From the NCBI RefSeq assembly GCF_028882255.1, contig NZ_JARBUY010000004.1, positions 198,328 through 262,327 of the forward strand: a DNA stretch of 64,000 nt, given 5' to 3'. The notes beneath the pieces were generated by a model. That model worked only from the letters and a program-made list of their open reading frames with translations. It was not told the DNA's origin and ran no database searches. Origin of the DNA: Maribacter polysaccharolyticus. Lineage in GTDB: Bacteria > Bacteroidota > Bacteroidia > Flavobacteriales > Flavobacteriaceae. Shown here piece after piece: positions 19,444-29,842 of the stretch (within the stretch, counting starts at the first letter, position 1; each line of letters starts with the position of its first letter). The translations under genes and the position numbers were made by a program.

Positions 19444-19528
19444 TGATTCGAATATTAGTCGCCAATATAGTTACTACCACTTCATGAATCACTACCGGAT
19501 ACCATTCAGTTTATCGATAAGTTAGGCC

Positions 19529-20914
19529 CTAGGCCTCTTCTGCTGTCAACTCATGCTCATCATCCTCAGCGCCGTGAGTCAGGGCTTCCAATTTTTTCCT
19601 GAACAATATCACTAAGAATCCAAATACTATACAAAACACAGCAATGCCCGTAAATATGGTAAATTCTCCGAACTGGGAAGCCGACTCCCCTAAAAGACCG
19701 GCCAATTTATTCCCAAAACCGGTCATCGCAAAATATATACCCATCATAAAAGATGCGTATTTTACAGGTGCCAATTTTGTGATATAAGATAATGCCACAG
19801 GTGAGATACATAATTCACCTACGGTATGGAACAAATAAGCCAATACCAACCAATACATGGCCGAGGAACCCGTACTATTATATTCGGTTGCAGCAGCTGT
19901 CATGAAGAAAAAACCTGTTCCCATGATTATAAGTCCCAATATCATTTTGAAAAGTCCTGTTGACAACTTTCCCTTCAATTTCCGTTTGGCCCAATACCCC
20001 GCCACTGATGTCCCTAAAAAGATGATGAACATAGCATTCAAAGACTGAAACCATGAAGCCGGAATTTCGTTTCCGATAAACGGCAATGAAAAGGATAAAA
20101 TCCTATTTGTTTTTTCCGAGGCATATATATTCATTAATCCCCCAGCTTGCTCAAAGGCGCCCCAAAAAACGATAACCAACAGAAATGAAACGAATAATAC
20201 AACCACCCTGTCCTTTTCAATTTTGGTCAATGGTTTATCCATTGCTTCTTTTTCAACCTGATCTTCCGAGGCTCCCAAAAAATTACCTACATGTTTTAAA
20301 TAATTCTGTCCTAAAACATATTGTAGCAGCCCTAAAGCCATACCTATACCTGCCAATCCAAAACCATAATGCCAGCCGTAGACCTCACCAACGGTCCCAA
20401 CGATCAAACTTGATAAAAATGCCCCAACATTGATCCCAATGTAAAAAATGGTAAATCCTTTATCCCTACGAATATCCCCTTGTTTATAAAGTCCGCCGAC
20501 CATGGTCGAGATATTGGGTTTCAACATACCCACTCCCGCAATAATAAAACCAAGACCCGTATAAAATGCCCACATTTCCTCAATGGCCAAAACACTATGT
20601 CCGATTACCAAAAGAATTCCTCCGATTAAAACTGATTTTTTCTGACCTAGGAATTTATCGGCAATCCATCCTCCGGGTATGGAAGCAACATACACCAACA
20701 TGGTATACCAGCCATATAATGCCAACGCCTCTCCGTTGGTCCAACCTAAACCGGCATTATCCCCTGTGGTCTGAGCCACTAAATAAAGGACCAAAATGGC
20801 TCGCATTCCATAGTAGGAGAACCGTTCCCACATCTCGGTGAAGAATAAAATATAAAGTCCTACTGGATGCCCAAAAAGCTCTTTTTTATGTGCTGGTTTC
20901 TCAATTGCTGCCAT
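19529..20914 (-). CDS. POT/PTR family proton-coupled peptide transporter (second of two)
   Basis: This 461-residue paralogue of the neighbouring gene shares GHPVGLYILFFTEMWERFSY, the YGMRAILVLYL helix and FHTVGELCISPVALSY. It is about 130 residues shorter and lacks the long mid-protein insert. It lies between DPP4 (16 bp upstream) and the longer transporter (85 bp downstream). The pair may differ in substrate range; the sequence does not show which peptides each prefers. Confidence 0.94.
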   Translation of the reverse strand: MAAIEKPAHKKELFGHPVGLYILFFTEMWERFSYYGMRAILVLYLVAQTTGDNAGLGWTNGEALALYGWYTMLVYVASIPGGWIADKFLGQKKSVLIGGILLVIGHSVLAIEEMWAFYTGLGFIIAGVGMLKPNISTMVGGLYKQGDIRRDKGFTIFYIGINVGAFLSSLIVGTVGEVYGWHYGFGLAGIGMALGLLQYVLGQNYLKHVGNFLGASEDQVEKEAMDKPLTKIEKDRVVVLFVSFLLVIVFWGAFEQAGGLMNIYASEKTNRILSFSLPFIGNEIPASWFQSLNAMFIIFLGTSVAGYWAKRKLKGKLSTGLFKMILGLIIMGTGFFFMTAAATEYNSTGSSAMYWLVLAYLFHTVGELCISPVALSYITKLAPVKYASFMMGIYFAMTGFGNKLAGLLGESASQFGEFTIFTGIAVFCIVFGFLVILFRKKLEALTHGAEDDEHELTAEEA

Positions 20915-20930
20915 TTATAATTTGATTTGG

Positions 20931-23096
20931 TTATAGATTTTCTTTAATGAAATTCGTCATCTTGGTAAAAAGATGGATTCGGGTGTTCCCACCATATATC
21001 CCATGGTTCCTATCGGGATAAATGGCCCAGTCGAACTGTTTGTTCGCCTGAACCAAAGCCTCGACCATGCGCATGGTATTCTGTACATGTACATTATCAT
21101 CCCCCGACCCATGGACCAATAAATACTTGCCTTCGAGCAATTCTGGATAGTTGAATGGGGAATTATCATCATAGCCACTTGCATTCTCCTGGGGGGTCTG
21201 CATATAGCGCTCGGTATAAATGGTGTCATAGAACCGCCATGAAGTCACTGGTGCTACCGCAATGGCGGTCTCAAAGACATCATTGCCCTTTAGGATACAA
21301 TTGGTAGACATAAAGCCGCCATAGCTCCAACCCCATATTCCTGTCCTATCTTCATCAATGTATGGAAGTTCGCTCAATTTTTTGGCCGCAGCGATTTGGT
21401 CCTCTACCTCATATTTACCCAATTCCTTTTGGGTGATTTTCTTAAAATCCCTACCCTTGAACCCGGTTCCCCGGCCATCTACACAGGCAATGATATACCC
21501 TTCGGAAGCCAACATTTGATGCCAATAATCATTTGTGCTCCCCCAGCGGTTCGCCACCGATTGCGATCCCGGCCCACTGTATTGGAACAACAAAAGCGGA
21601 TATTCTTTTGAAGCATCGAAATTGGATGGTTTGATCATGTACATATTCAAATCATTCCCATTGATCGCCAAGGTGGAAAATTCCTTAGGGGAAGCATCAT
21701 ACCCCTTGAGCATATCGGCAAGTTCCCGATTATCCTTTATATCCTTCAACTTAGCACCGGTAAGTGCCTTATGTAAGGTAAAACGGAAAGGTTGTGTTGC
21801 GCTGGAATACGTGTTTATAAAATAGGAAAAATCCGCACTGAAAGAGGCTGAATTCGTCCCTGTTTCCACAGCCAGTGCTTTTTTCTTTTTGCCATTGCTT
21901 TCTATACTGTAGACCCCTCTGTTAATTGAGCCATTCTCGGTGGATTGGTAATAGATCTTATCCTCATTTTGATCATACCCATAGTATTTGGTCACTTCCC
22001 AATTTCCTTTGGTGATCTGATTCATGAGCTTGCCGTCGGAACCATACAGGTACAAATGGTTGTACCCATCCCTTTCACTGGTCCAGATAAAACTATCATC
22101 GGCCAAAAACGTAAGGTTGTCGTTGATGTCGACATACGCTTTATCGGTCTCCTCCAACAAAACGCTTACCGAATTATGCTTTGCATCGACCGCATATAAT
22201 TTCAAATGGTCCTGATGCCTATTCAGCGTCGTTACACTTAAATAATCCGCATTGTTCATCCATTTGATCCGAGGAATGTAGTAAGGATCTTCCAAGTCTA
22301 TTTTCGTCGTACTCCCCGAAACCACATCAAACATATGTAGGGTCACCCTCGCATTGTCCTCCCCGGCTTTAGGATATTTGAATACGTATTGCCGTTGATA
22401 CAGGTCTTTTCCGTATATATCCATGGAGAACTCGGGCACATTGGTCTCGTCAAAACGGAGAAAAGCAATTTTGGTTCCGTTCGCGTTCCAGGCAAATGCC
22501 CTTACAAAGGCAAATTCCTCTTCGTACACCCAATCGGTTACCCCGTTAATGATCTTATTGTATTCACCGTCACTTGTAATTTGCCGGGTCGTACCACTTG
22601 CGATATCGAAGATATAGAGGTTATTGTCCATGGCATAGGCCACTTGGCCACCATCGGGGGACAACAACGGCTCCTGTATCTTGGCGTTCGCCACTTTCAC
22701 AACCGATTTCGAAGCGATATCATAAACATAATACACCCCTAACTTTGAACGCCTGTATATTTTTTCCAATTCAGTGGCCAATAGCACCTTGCTTTCATCT
22801 TCACTGAAACTGTAGGAACTGAACGCAGGAACGGCATCATTGTCTGCGGAATTTAGGATCGTTTCGACTTTTTCCAAAGTCTTATAATCGTATTTATCAA
22901 TACTGGAGGATTTATTGCCCCTATTGAAATTTAGTAAGGTGTACTGCTCTCCGTTTTTCATAGACCGGAGCGCTTCCATGGTTTTGGTCTTAAAAGCTCC
23001 CCCGTAAATTTCCTCAATAGTAATTTTCTTCCCTTGCGCAAATGTAATGGTCACAAAACCAAGCATAAACAACAAGAGCCTAAGGCGTTTGTCCAT
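20931..23096 (-). CDS. Dipeptidyl-peptidase IV, S9B family
   Basis: This 721-residue exported serine peptidase has a signal peptide (LLLFMLGFVTITFAQG), an eight-bladed propeller region to about residue 480 that includes the double-Glu motif WVYEEEFAF, and an alpha/beta hydrolase domain. Ser591 lies in GWSYGGFM, the Asp in GSGDDNVHVQN and the His in DRNHGIYGG. It should release X-Pro or X-Ala dipeptides in the periplasm. It is the first gene of a unit with two POT transporters, forming a peptide-scavenging module. Confidence 0.95.
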   Translation of the reverse strand: MDKRLRLLLFMLGFVTITFAQGKKITIEEIYGGAFKTKTMEALRSMKNGEQYTLLNFNRGNKSSSIDKYDYKTLEKVETILNSADNDAVPAFSSYSFSEDESKVLLATELEKIYRRSKLGVYYVYDIASKSVVKVANAKIQEPLLSPDGGQVAYAMDNNLYIFDIASGTTRQITSDGEYNKIINGVTDWVYEEEFAFVRAFAWNANGTKIAFLRFDETNVPEFSMDIYGKDLYQRQYVFKYPKAGEDNARVTLHMFDVVSGSTTKIDLEDPYYIPRIKWMNNADYLSVTTLNRHQDHLKLYAVDAKHNSVSVLLEETDKAYVDINDNLTFLADDSFIWTSERDGYNHLYLYGSDGKLMNQITKGNWEVTKYYGYDQNEDKIYYQSTENGSINRGVYSIESNGKKKKALAVETGTNSASFSADFSYFINTYSSATQPFRFTLHKALTGAKLKDIKDNRELADMLKGYDASPKEFSTLAINGNDLNMYMIKPSNFDASKEYPLLLFQYSGPGSQSVANRWGSTNDYWHQMLASEGYIIACVDGRGTGFKGRDFKKITQKELGKYEVEDQIAAAKKLSELPYIDEDRTGIWGWSYGGFMSTNCILKGNDVFETAIAVAPVTSWRFYDTIYTERYMQTPQENASGYDDNSPFNYPELLEGKYLLVHGSGDDNVHVQNTMRMVEALVQANKQFDWAIYPDRNHGIYGGNTRIHLFTKMTNFIKENL

Positions 23097-23245
23097 ATTT
23101 GTTGAAATAGAAGTTTAAATTCATCCAAGTTTAGTGAATATTTTACAATAAATTAAACTTTAAAGGCAAAAACCATCGGGTCTGCAAGAGTTTTCATTGC
23201 CCATGCATAACGACCTAATGACTATCTTTACCACCACAAACAAAA

Positions 23246-24574
23246 ATGAATATGACCAATCCGATTTCAGGCTTCTCAAAATTATCCAAGCAAGAAAAGA
23301 TAGACTGGGTCGCCGAACAATATACCCACAACCCTACCGTCACCAAGCGGTTGCTTCAAAAGTACTGGAATATTGATGACGAGTTGCAAAAATTACACGA
23401 TGAGTTCATTGAAAATACCATTTCGAATTACTATTTACCGTTGGGAATTGCCCCGAATTTCCTGATCAATGGAAAACTATATGCCATCCCCATGGCCATT
23501 GAAGAAAGTTCTGTCGTGGCAGCGGCCAGTAAGGCGGCTAAGTTCTGGTTGGACCGTGGCGGATTTAAAGCGGAAGTTTTAGGTACGGAAAAAATAGGAC
23601 AGGTCCATTTCATGTATTCCGGGGATCCGGACCATTTGGAAACCTTTTTTCTTCAAGTAAAACCCAAGCTCATCGAAGCGGCCAAATCCTTGACCGCCAA
23701 CATGGAAAAAAGAGGTGGGGGCATCACCCAAATAGAACTTCGGAACAAAACTTCGGAACTCAAGGATTATTACCAATTGCATTGCACTTTTGAGACTTTG
23801 GATGCCATGGGTGCCAACTTCATCAATTCCTGTTTGGAACAATTCGCAGAAACCTTTGAGGAAGAAGCCATGGCATCCCCTCTTTTTAATGAAGAAGGGA
23901 AGAAGATCGAAATTGTAATGAGCATTCTCTCCAATTATGTTCCCAACTGTTTGATCCGGGCAGAGGTATCATGTCCCGTGAGCGACTTAAGACCGAATGC
24001 GTCGATCGACCCTGAGGAATTTGCCAAAAAAATGATCCGTGCCATCAATATTGCCGATGTTGAACCCCACAGGGCGGTAACCCACAACAAAGGCATAATG
24101 AACGGTATCGATGCGGTCGTTTTGGCCACGGGGAATGATTTTAGGGCCGTGGAAGCAGGGGTACATGCTTATGCGGCCAAAGATGGAACCTATAAAAGTC
24201 TTACCCATGCAACCATAGCGCATGGAATTTTCAAATTCTGGATAGAATTACCTTTGGCCCTTGGCACTATCGGCGGATTGACAAACCTTCATCCTTTGGT
24301 GGGCATGGCCCTGGAAATACTCCATAAACCTTCTGCCAAGGAACTCATGCAAATCGTAGCGGTTGCCGGTCTTGCCCAAAACTTCGCAGCGGTAAGTTCG
24401 TTGGTTACCACAGGTATCCAAGAAGGCCATATGAAAATGCACTTATTGAACATACTCAACCAACTTGGTGCGACGGATCTTGAAAAAAAGAAGATCGTCG
24501 AATATTTTAAAGACCATACCGTGACCCAAAGTGCCGTTGTACAGGTGTTCAATACTTTAAGGGACAACCCATGA
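23246..24574 (+). CDS. Hydroxymethylglutaryl-CoA reductase, class II
   Basis: This 442-residue protein matches class II HMG-CoA reductases. Visible signatures are AIEESSVVAAASKAAKFW (catalytic Glu region), VTHNKGIMNGIDAVVLATGN (Lys and Asp of the active site) and IQEGHMKMHL (the C-terminal His). It interconverts HMG-CoA and mevalonate. Flavobacteria use the mevalonate pathway, so here it most likely supplies mevalonate. It overlaps the downstream GHMP kinase by 4 bp, a tight translational coupling. Confidence 0.95.
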   Translation: MNMTNPISGFSKLSKQEKIDWVAEQYTHNPTVTKRLLQKYWNIDDELQKLHDEFIENTISNYYLPLGIAPNFLINGKLYAIPMAIEESSVVAAASKAAKFWLDRGGFKAEVLGTEKIGQVHFMYSGDPDHLETFFLQVKPKLIEAAKSLTANMEKRGGGITQIELRNKTSELKDYYQLHCTFETLDAMGANFINSCLEQFAETFEEEAMASPLFNEEGKKIEIVMSILSNYVPNCLIRAEVSCPVSDLRPNASIDPEEFAKKMIRAINIADVEPHRAVTHNKGIMNGIDAVVLATGNDFRAVEAGVHAYAAKDGTYKSLTHATIAHGIFKFWIELPLALGTIGGLTNLHPLVGMALEILHKPSAKELMQIVAVAGLAQNFAAVSSLVTTGIQEGHMKMHLLNILNQLGATDLEKKKIVEYFKDHTVTQSAVVQVFNTLRDNP

Positions 24575-25479
24575 AGAAAACATTCTATAGCAACGGCAAA
24601 CTTTTATTGACCGGGGAATATGCAGTTCTCGATGGAGCCAAAGCCTTGGCCCTACCCACGAAATACGGCCAGCATTTAACCGTGACGGAAAACCCTACCC
24701 AAACCCTTATTTGGGAGAGTTTGGACAAGGAAAAGAATAGATGGTTCGACGCTGTTTTTGATTTGCAATCGATGGCCATAATCCGTTCAAGCGATAACGA
24801 AATCGCGACTACCGCACAGCACATCCTTAGATCGGCCCAAGGTTTGAACCCGATGGGGTTAAAGAAAGACAAAGGGTACCATCTGGTTACACAACTTACA
24901 TTTCCCAAAGATTGGGGATTGGGATCCTCTTCGACCTTGATCAACAACATTGCCCTCTGGCTGAAAATAGATCCCTATACATTATTGAAACACACTTTTG
25001 GCGGAAGCGGTTATGATATCGCCTGCGCACGACACAATACCCCGATTACCTACAAATTGGATAAGGGCATTCCCGTGGTGGAAGAAGTATCGTTCGACCC
25101 CGCGTTCAAAGATCGATTGTTCTTTGTTTATCTGAATAAAAAACAAAACAGTCGGGAGGGCATCTCAAAATATCGTGATCAGGATTTCGATGCCAATGAA
25201 CTTATCCGTGTGATCGATGACCTGACAGGCCAAATGGTTTCATGTACCCACATCAATACTTTTGAAATCCTATTAACATTGCACGAATCGGTAATTTCAC
25301 AAACCCTACAAACCCCGACCATAAAGAACAGGCTATTTCCCGATTACCCAAGGGCCATAAAAAGCTTGGGGGCTTGGGGTGGCGACTTTATACTTGTTGT
25401 TGGGGATACCGCCACCATAGCCTACTTTCGACAAAAGGGATACCATACGATCATCCCCTATTCCGAAATGATCTTATAA
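24571..25479 (+). CDS. GYDIA family GHMP kinase (mevalonate pathway)
   Basis: This 302-residue GHMP-superfamily protein has LLLTGEYAVLDGAKALALP at the N-terminus, the ATP-binding WGLGSSSTLINN and the diagnostic GSGYDIACAR. The pairing with HMG-CoA reductase suggests it phosphorylates mevalonate or a later pathway intermediate. The exact step is not shown by sequence. A strong hairpin terminator follows directly. Confidence 0.88.
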   Translation: MKKTFYSNGKLLLTGEYAVLDGAKALALPTKYGQHLTVTENPTQTLIWESLDKEKNRWFDAVFDLQSMAIIRSSDNEIATTAQHILRSAQGLNPMGLKKDKGYHLVTQLTFPKDWGLGSSSTLINNIALWLKIDPYTLLKHTFGGSGYDIACARHNTPITYKLDKGIPVVEEVSFDPAFKDRLFFVYLNKKQNSREGISKYRDQDFDANELIRVIDDLTGQMVSCTHINTFEILLTLHESVISQTLQTPTIKNRLFPDYPRAIKSLGAWGGDFILVVGDTATIAYFRQKGYHTIIPYSEMIL

Positions 25480-25480
25480 A

Positions 25481-25510
25481 AAAAGGCCCAACAGAAGTTG
25501 GGCCTTTTTT
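25481..25510. terminator. Bidirectional terminator
   Basis: GGCCCAAC (25485-25492) and GTTGGGCC (25497-25504) form a perfect eight-pair stem with loop AGAA. A-rich bases precede and six T residues follow, so it can end both the GHMP kinase and the convergent isomerase transcripts. Confidence 0.92.
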
Positions 25511-25531
25511 ATTTCTTACTATTTTTTCTTT

Positions 25532-27652
25532 CTAATAGAATATGCTCCTATTGTCTTTAATTTCGGAGGCTTCCTTCAATGCATTGTAGACCGCGGTATT
25601 TACCCTGGCCGCATTCGAATTTTTTAAGGAATTCGCGAATGTACTGTAGTTCTCCAATTTCGGCGCCTCTTGTTTATTGGTCACGGTAATCAGAAAAACA
25701 CCGCTTTCCCCTTTGATCAAATCAGAAGTATCGCCAACATTCATGGTATAGGCCGTACCAACAACTATCGGTTCACGCCCTGCACCCGGGATGGTCGGAG
25801 CCTTAACCGTCAAGGCAGATGCGGTGGATACGGAAACGGAATTATCCTTGGCCAATTCTTCCATTGATTTACCTTTGTTGGCAGCGATCAATTGTTTGGC
25901 CTTTCTTTCTTTTCTTAAAATCGGCAATACGGTTGTCGAAGCATCCGCAACACTTTGCAACCCTTCCTCGTATTGGGCCGTCATTTGTGCAATAACATAG
26001 CCATTGTTCACATTGAACCTCTTAACGGCACCAACTTCGGTATCTTCATTGAAGGCCCATTGAACAATGCTTCTTTGTGTACCTAGACCGGGTAAATTCT
26101 CGTCCATGGCCTTAATCTTATTTACAGGTCGTACGACATAACTGTTTTCCTTGGCCAAATCAACAAAATTGTTCTCACCGGATATGGCATCCATTTCAAA
26201 CTTGGTAGCATCTTGGAACAACGTATTGATCGTGGTTTCCGAAGGCTCGATTTCCCTTGTTAAGGTGGCAATTTTGTACACATCCTGTTTATCATCGATC
26301 TTAATGACATGGAAACCGAATTCCGTTTCAACAAGTCCAACAGTACCTACGGCATTCCTAAATACAAAATCGTTGAAATCGGCAACCATCATTCCTTCTT
26401 GGAAATAACCTAAATCCCCTCCATTGGGAGCCGATGGCCCATCTGAATTATCCCTTGCCAACTGCACGAATACCGCATCTTTCTTTTTGGCTTCTGCCAA
26501 AAGCTCTTTAGCCTTGGCCTCTGCCTCTTCTTTTGTCCTGGTAATGTTGGCACCTGCCCTTTCCGCTCCCTCCCAGGAAATCAGGATATGACTGGCCTTG
26601 GCCGATCCATTTGTTTTTTTATCCACCATTTTGGATATCTTGAAATAATCGCCGTCGCGGTAAGGACCATACATTTCACCAATGTTCAAAGCGACCAAGG
26701 AATCCGCAAAACTAGTGGACAGATCTTTTTTGGCCCTGTAAAGGGTATCGTACTTCGTATCGGATTTTCGTTCCAGAAAATCGACCAAGTCGTTCGTGTT
26801 CTTGAATCCTTGAAGCGTATCCATTCTATCGGTTGCCTCACGATACTCGATGGCATCATCCAACATCTTAACGATTTCCTCTTTTATGGCAGCTACATCT
26901 TCAGTTGATGCTTTTTCCTCAAAATAAACATATTGGATATCCCGGGCATTCTCCTGCTTATATTCATCTTGATGCTTGTCGATATAGGATTGTATCTCAC
27001 TCTTGGAAATACTTATGGTGCTATCGGCAATTGACGTATAAGGTAATCGCACATATTTAATATCAACCTTGTCGTTGGACAATTTATAATCCAATTCCCC
27101 TTCTTTCAACGTCACACCCATTCCGGCCTTGACCAGGTTAAAATAGGCTTGTTGTTTGGCATTCTGGATTATGGACTGCTCATCTTGCAACCAAAGCTCG
27201 TATTGGGAAGGACTGTTCGCCCTTAAATCAGCAATGAAATCCCTGAATTTACCTTGGTCGAAAATACCACTTTCATTCATGAACTGCGGATTTTGGCTGT
27301 ATGCCGGAATCGTCTCGATATAGTTCATGATCTGATCCTGCTCGATATCGATACCCAAATCCTCAAATTGTTGGTTTAGAACGGCATTCCTGACCTCTTG
27401 CTCATATACTTGGTTCACTACCATCATCGATGATGCGGAGGAACCATACCTGTTCTTCGCAACTTCCACTTGTCTTCTAAAATCAGTGATAGGGATTTCA
27501 TCCCCATTTACTTCTGCGACCGAAGAACCTGTCTTACCGCCCGACATACTATTATTCGTAAACACTCCTGATATGACAAATGCAAAAAGTGCTAGACCTA
27601 TGATCAATATCAATACGGTGGTTCTCTTTCTTATATTCTCTAAAATCGCCAT
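25532..27652 (-). CDS. PpiD-like periplasmic peptidyl-prolyl isomerase / chaperone
   Basis: This 706-residue protein has one N-terminal membrane anchor (LILIIGLALFAFVISGVF), a SurA-like chaperone region rich in helices, and a parvulin domain near residues 345-450: ASHILISWEGAE, ARDNSDGPSAPNGGDLGYFQ and VETEFGFHVIKI. It should help fold outer-membrane and secreted proteins while tethered to the inner membrane. A second, degenerate rotamase-like region may follow. It is the last gene of the minus-strand block that includes lptC, in keeping with an envelope-assembly role. Confidence 0.92.
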   Translation of the reverse strand: MAILENIRKRTTVLILIIGLALFAFVISGVFTNNSMSGGKTGSSVAEVNGDEIPITDFRRQVEVAKNRYGSSASSMMVVNQVYEQEVRNAVLNQQFEDLGIDIEQDQIMNYIETIPAYSQNPQFMNESGIFDQGKFRDFIADLRANSPSQYELWLQDEQSIIQNAKQQAYFNLVKAGMGVTLKEGELDYKLSNDKVDIKYVRLPYTSIADSTISISKSEIQSYIDKHQDEYKQENARDIQYVYFEEKASTEDVAAIKEEIVKMLDDAIEYREATDRMDTLQGFKNTNDLVDFLERKSDTKYDTLYRAKKDLSTSFADSLVALNIGEMYGPYRDGDYFKISKMVDKKTNGSAKASHILISWEGAERAGANITRTKEEAEAKAKELLAEAKKKDAVFVQLARDNSDGPSAPNGGDLGYFQEGMMVADFNDFVFRNAVGTVGLVETEFGFHVIKIDDKQDVYKIATLTREIEPSETTINTLFQDATKFEMDAISGENNFVDLAKENSYVVRPVNKIKAMDENLPGLGTQRSIVQWAFNEDTEVGAVKRFNVNNGYVIAQMTAQYEEGLQSVADASTTVLPILRKERKAKQLIAANKGKSMEELAKDNSVSVSTASALTVKAPTIPGAGREPIVVGTAYTMNVGDTSDLIKGESGVFLITVTNKQEAPKLENYSTFANSLKNSNAARVNTAVYNALKEASEIKDNRSIFY

Positions 27653-27744
27653 TCTATGGTATATTTAAAATCAGTTTGCGAAATTACCATTTTCTTTTGA
27701 ATTAATAAAAAGTAAAACGGGCTTAAAACAAGGTTGATACAGGT

Positions 27745-29034
27745 TTATACGTCATCCAACAAGCTGAGCTTGATCAAATCTATTTTTGTGTTCGAAACTT
27801 CCAAAATCGTAAATAGGAAATTATTGATTTTTATCTCTGTGTCCTTTTCGGGAATTTCCCCCGTTTCGTTGACCAGCAGTCCTCCCAAAGTCTCATACTC
27901 ATCGTTCTCCGGGAGTTCCAATTTGTAGTTTTCATTAATATAATCCACTTCCAAACGGGCCGAAAACCGATAGTTTTTCGCGTCGATCTGTTCCTCGATC
28001 AGATCGGTGGAATCATGTTCGTCCTCTATCTCACCAAAAAGTTCCTCCACGATATCCTCCACGGTCATTAACCCCGAGGTACCCCCGTATTCATCCAAAA
28101 CCACGGCGATGCTTTTTCGTTTCTTCGTCAACACCTTTAAAATATCATGAATGAGCATGGTCTCAGGAACGAATTCCACCGGTCTAAGGATACTCTTAAT
28201 GGTCTTTGGCTTTGTAAAGAGTTCGTACGAATGCACATAACCAATGATATTATCTACGGTGCCCTTATAAATCAATATTTTCGAATACCCGGTCTCGGTA
28301 AAGAGTTTTGCCAGGTTCTTGGGGGTTTCATGAAGCTCCACTGCCGCAATCTCGGTTCTTGGCACCATTACTTCCCGGGCCTTAACCAAGGTAAACTCCA
28401 AGGCATTTTGAAAAATCTGGATCTCCGAATCCACTTGGTCCTCCTCTTCGACACTTCCCATTTGTTCATTGATATAATCCCCCAGTTCCACCTTACTGAA
28501 CACAAGCTGGGTTTCGTCCCCATCGGTCTTGAAAAAGGTTTTCAGGATAACATCGGAAACTTTAATGACGAATTCGGAAATCACCGAAAACAAAAGGTAA
28601 AAAAAATAGGCAGGTACCGCCAATATCTTCAACAGGCTATTGGCATAGATCTGAAAAAGTACCTTAGGGAGGAATTCCGCCGTGATCAAAATGATCAGTG
28701 TGGATATTATGGTCTGTGTAAGCAAACTGAAATCGGTCAACATCAGGTGCACCAGGCTATTCCGTACCGGCAGTGCCCCGACAAACCAAGCCATCAGCAA
28801 TTCCCCCATGAACAACCCGTAGATGACCAATGAGATATTATTGCCAATTAACATGGTAGCAATGAACTTCGAAGGTCTATTCGTTAAACGGGAAAGTACT
28901 TTGGCCAAAAAATCATCTTGTTTTTTCTCAATCTCAATATGGATTTTATTGGCAGAGATGAATGCGATTTCCATACCTGAAAAAAAGGCTGAAAACACCA
29001 AGGAAAGTACTATTATGACAATGGAGGCCTCCAT
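27745..29034 (-). CDS. CNNM/CorC-type (hemolysin family) membrane protein
   Basis: This 429-residue protein has an N-terminal CNNM (DUF21) domain of about four helices (LSLVFSAFFSGMEIAFISANK at the start), then a CBS pair (about 205-330: VMVPRTEIAAVE and VVLDEYGGTSGLMTVEDIVEE), and a C-terminal CorC/HlyC transporter-associated domain. Relatives are implicated in magnesium or cobalt efflux, and in gliding bacteria as GldE-like proteins. Which of these applies is not shown. It starts 2 bp after the 67-residue membrane protein gene. Confidence 0.9.
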   Translation of the reverse strand: MEASIVIIVLSLVFSAFFSGMEIAFISANKIHIEIEKKQDDFLAKVLSRLTNRPSKFIATMLIGNNISLVIYGLFMGELLMAWFVGALPVRNSLVHLMLTDFSLLTQTIISTLIILITAEFLPKVLFQIYANSLLKILAVPAYFFYLLFSVISEFVIKVSDVILKTFFKTDGDETQLVFSKVELGDYINEQMGSVEEEDQVDSEIQIFQNALEFTLVKAREVMVPRTEIAAVELHETPKNLAKLFTETGYSKILIYKGTVDNIIGYVHSYELFTKPKTIKSILRPVEFVPETMLIHDILKVLTKKRKSIAVVLDEYGGTSGLMTVEDIVEELFGEIEDEHDSTDLIEEQIDAKNYRFSARLEVDYINENYKLELPENDEYETLGGLLVNETGEIPEKDTEIKINNFLFTILEVSNTKIDLIKLSLLDDV

Positions 29035-29036
29035 TC

Positions 29037-29240
29037 TTACTGTTGGTTATCCTTATTTCGTTGTTCGAATTTCTTGCGGTAATTTCTTCTGAAAGCGAAC
29101 ATGGCAATAGAAACTACTGCAAAAAATATGAATATATAGGTGCCCTCCCTATTGACATTCCAATCCGTAAAAATCCTATAAACCGAGAAGATAGCCACTA
29201 GCAAATACAAATACTCGGTATACTTTAATATCTTAATCAT
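29037..29240 (-). CDS. Small membrane protein of unknown function
   Basis: This 67-residue protein has two membrane helices (about 8-24 and 36-50) followed by a basic tail (RRNYRKKFEQRNKDNQQ). It overlaps lptC by 8 bp and is followed after 2 bp by the CNNM gene, so it is clearly part of the operon. No motif points to a function. Confidence 0.8.
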   Translation of the reverse strand: MIKILKYTEYLYLLVAIFSVYRIFTDWNVNREGTYIFIFFAVVSIAMFAFRRNYRKKFEQRNKDNQQ

Positions 29241-29841
29241 TCAATTCTTCTTTAATGGTCATTAGACCATAGGTTTTATGTGCATTCAAAAACGTAAAAT
29301 CCCTGTTGAAATCCATTCCTTCACCATCCATTACCGTACCCTCTTCGGGGTTTGTATATTTGAATTCCTCTTCGGTAAAGGCCCAATTGTTGGATTGATC
29401 ATAATACAATCTGGGGGTTTCCAGTTTTTTGCCGTCATGGGTTTCCAAAACCACATTGCCCCTTAAATCAATTAAACCGGTCGATGAATATCGTATACAA
29501 TAATCCGCGGTGATCTTGTTTCTATTGTTGTCTTCATCGAAAATATCGACCGAAATACCTTTTGGAAACGTGCGATAGGGAAATTCGAGATTTTCATAAT
29601 TCTCGGTAATAGGTCCCGACAATACGGATATGACCTTAGTGGTATCGACATCCCCATTTCCCATATCCTCTTTGGCCTCTGAATACCTAAATGAGAAATT
29701 TTCCGCGATACCCTGTGGAAACACCAATGGCAAGGCCTCTTCCCCTACGCGCTCATAATTATCCGCACATGAAAAAAAAAGCATTGCCCCGGAAAACACC
29801 AGGGCAATGCCATATAAATTATATCTAAAAGGTCGTTTCAT
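29233..29841 (-). CDS. lptC: LPS export protein LptC
   Basis: From the Met at 29841 the protein has about 202 residues, with an N-terminal signal (VFSGAMLFFSC, possible lipobox) and an LptC-type beta-jellyroll rich in D/N and short strands (CIRYSSTGLIDLRGNVVLET, TPRLYYDQSNNWAFTEE). The earlier in-frame start at 29871 lies inside the upstream TPR gene and is less likely. LptC bridges the inner-membrane LptBFG complex and LptA. It starts one base after the TPR gene stop. Confidence 0.88.
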   Translation of the reverse strand: MKRPFRYNLYGIALVFSGAMLFFSCADNYERVGEEALPLVFPQGIAENFSFRYSEAKEDMGNGDVDTTKVISVLSGPITENYENLEFPYRTFPKGISVDIFDEDNNRNKITADYCIRYSSTGLIDLRGNVVLETHDGKKLETPRLYYDQSNNWAFTEEEFKYTNPEEGTVMDGEGMDFNRDFTFLNAHKTYGLMTIKEELND

Positions 29842-29842
29842 C

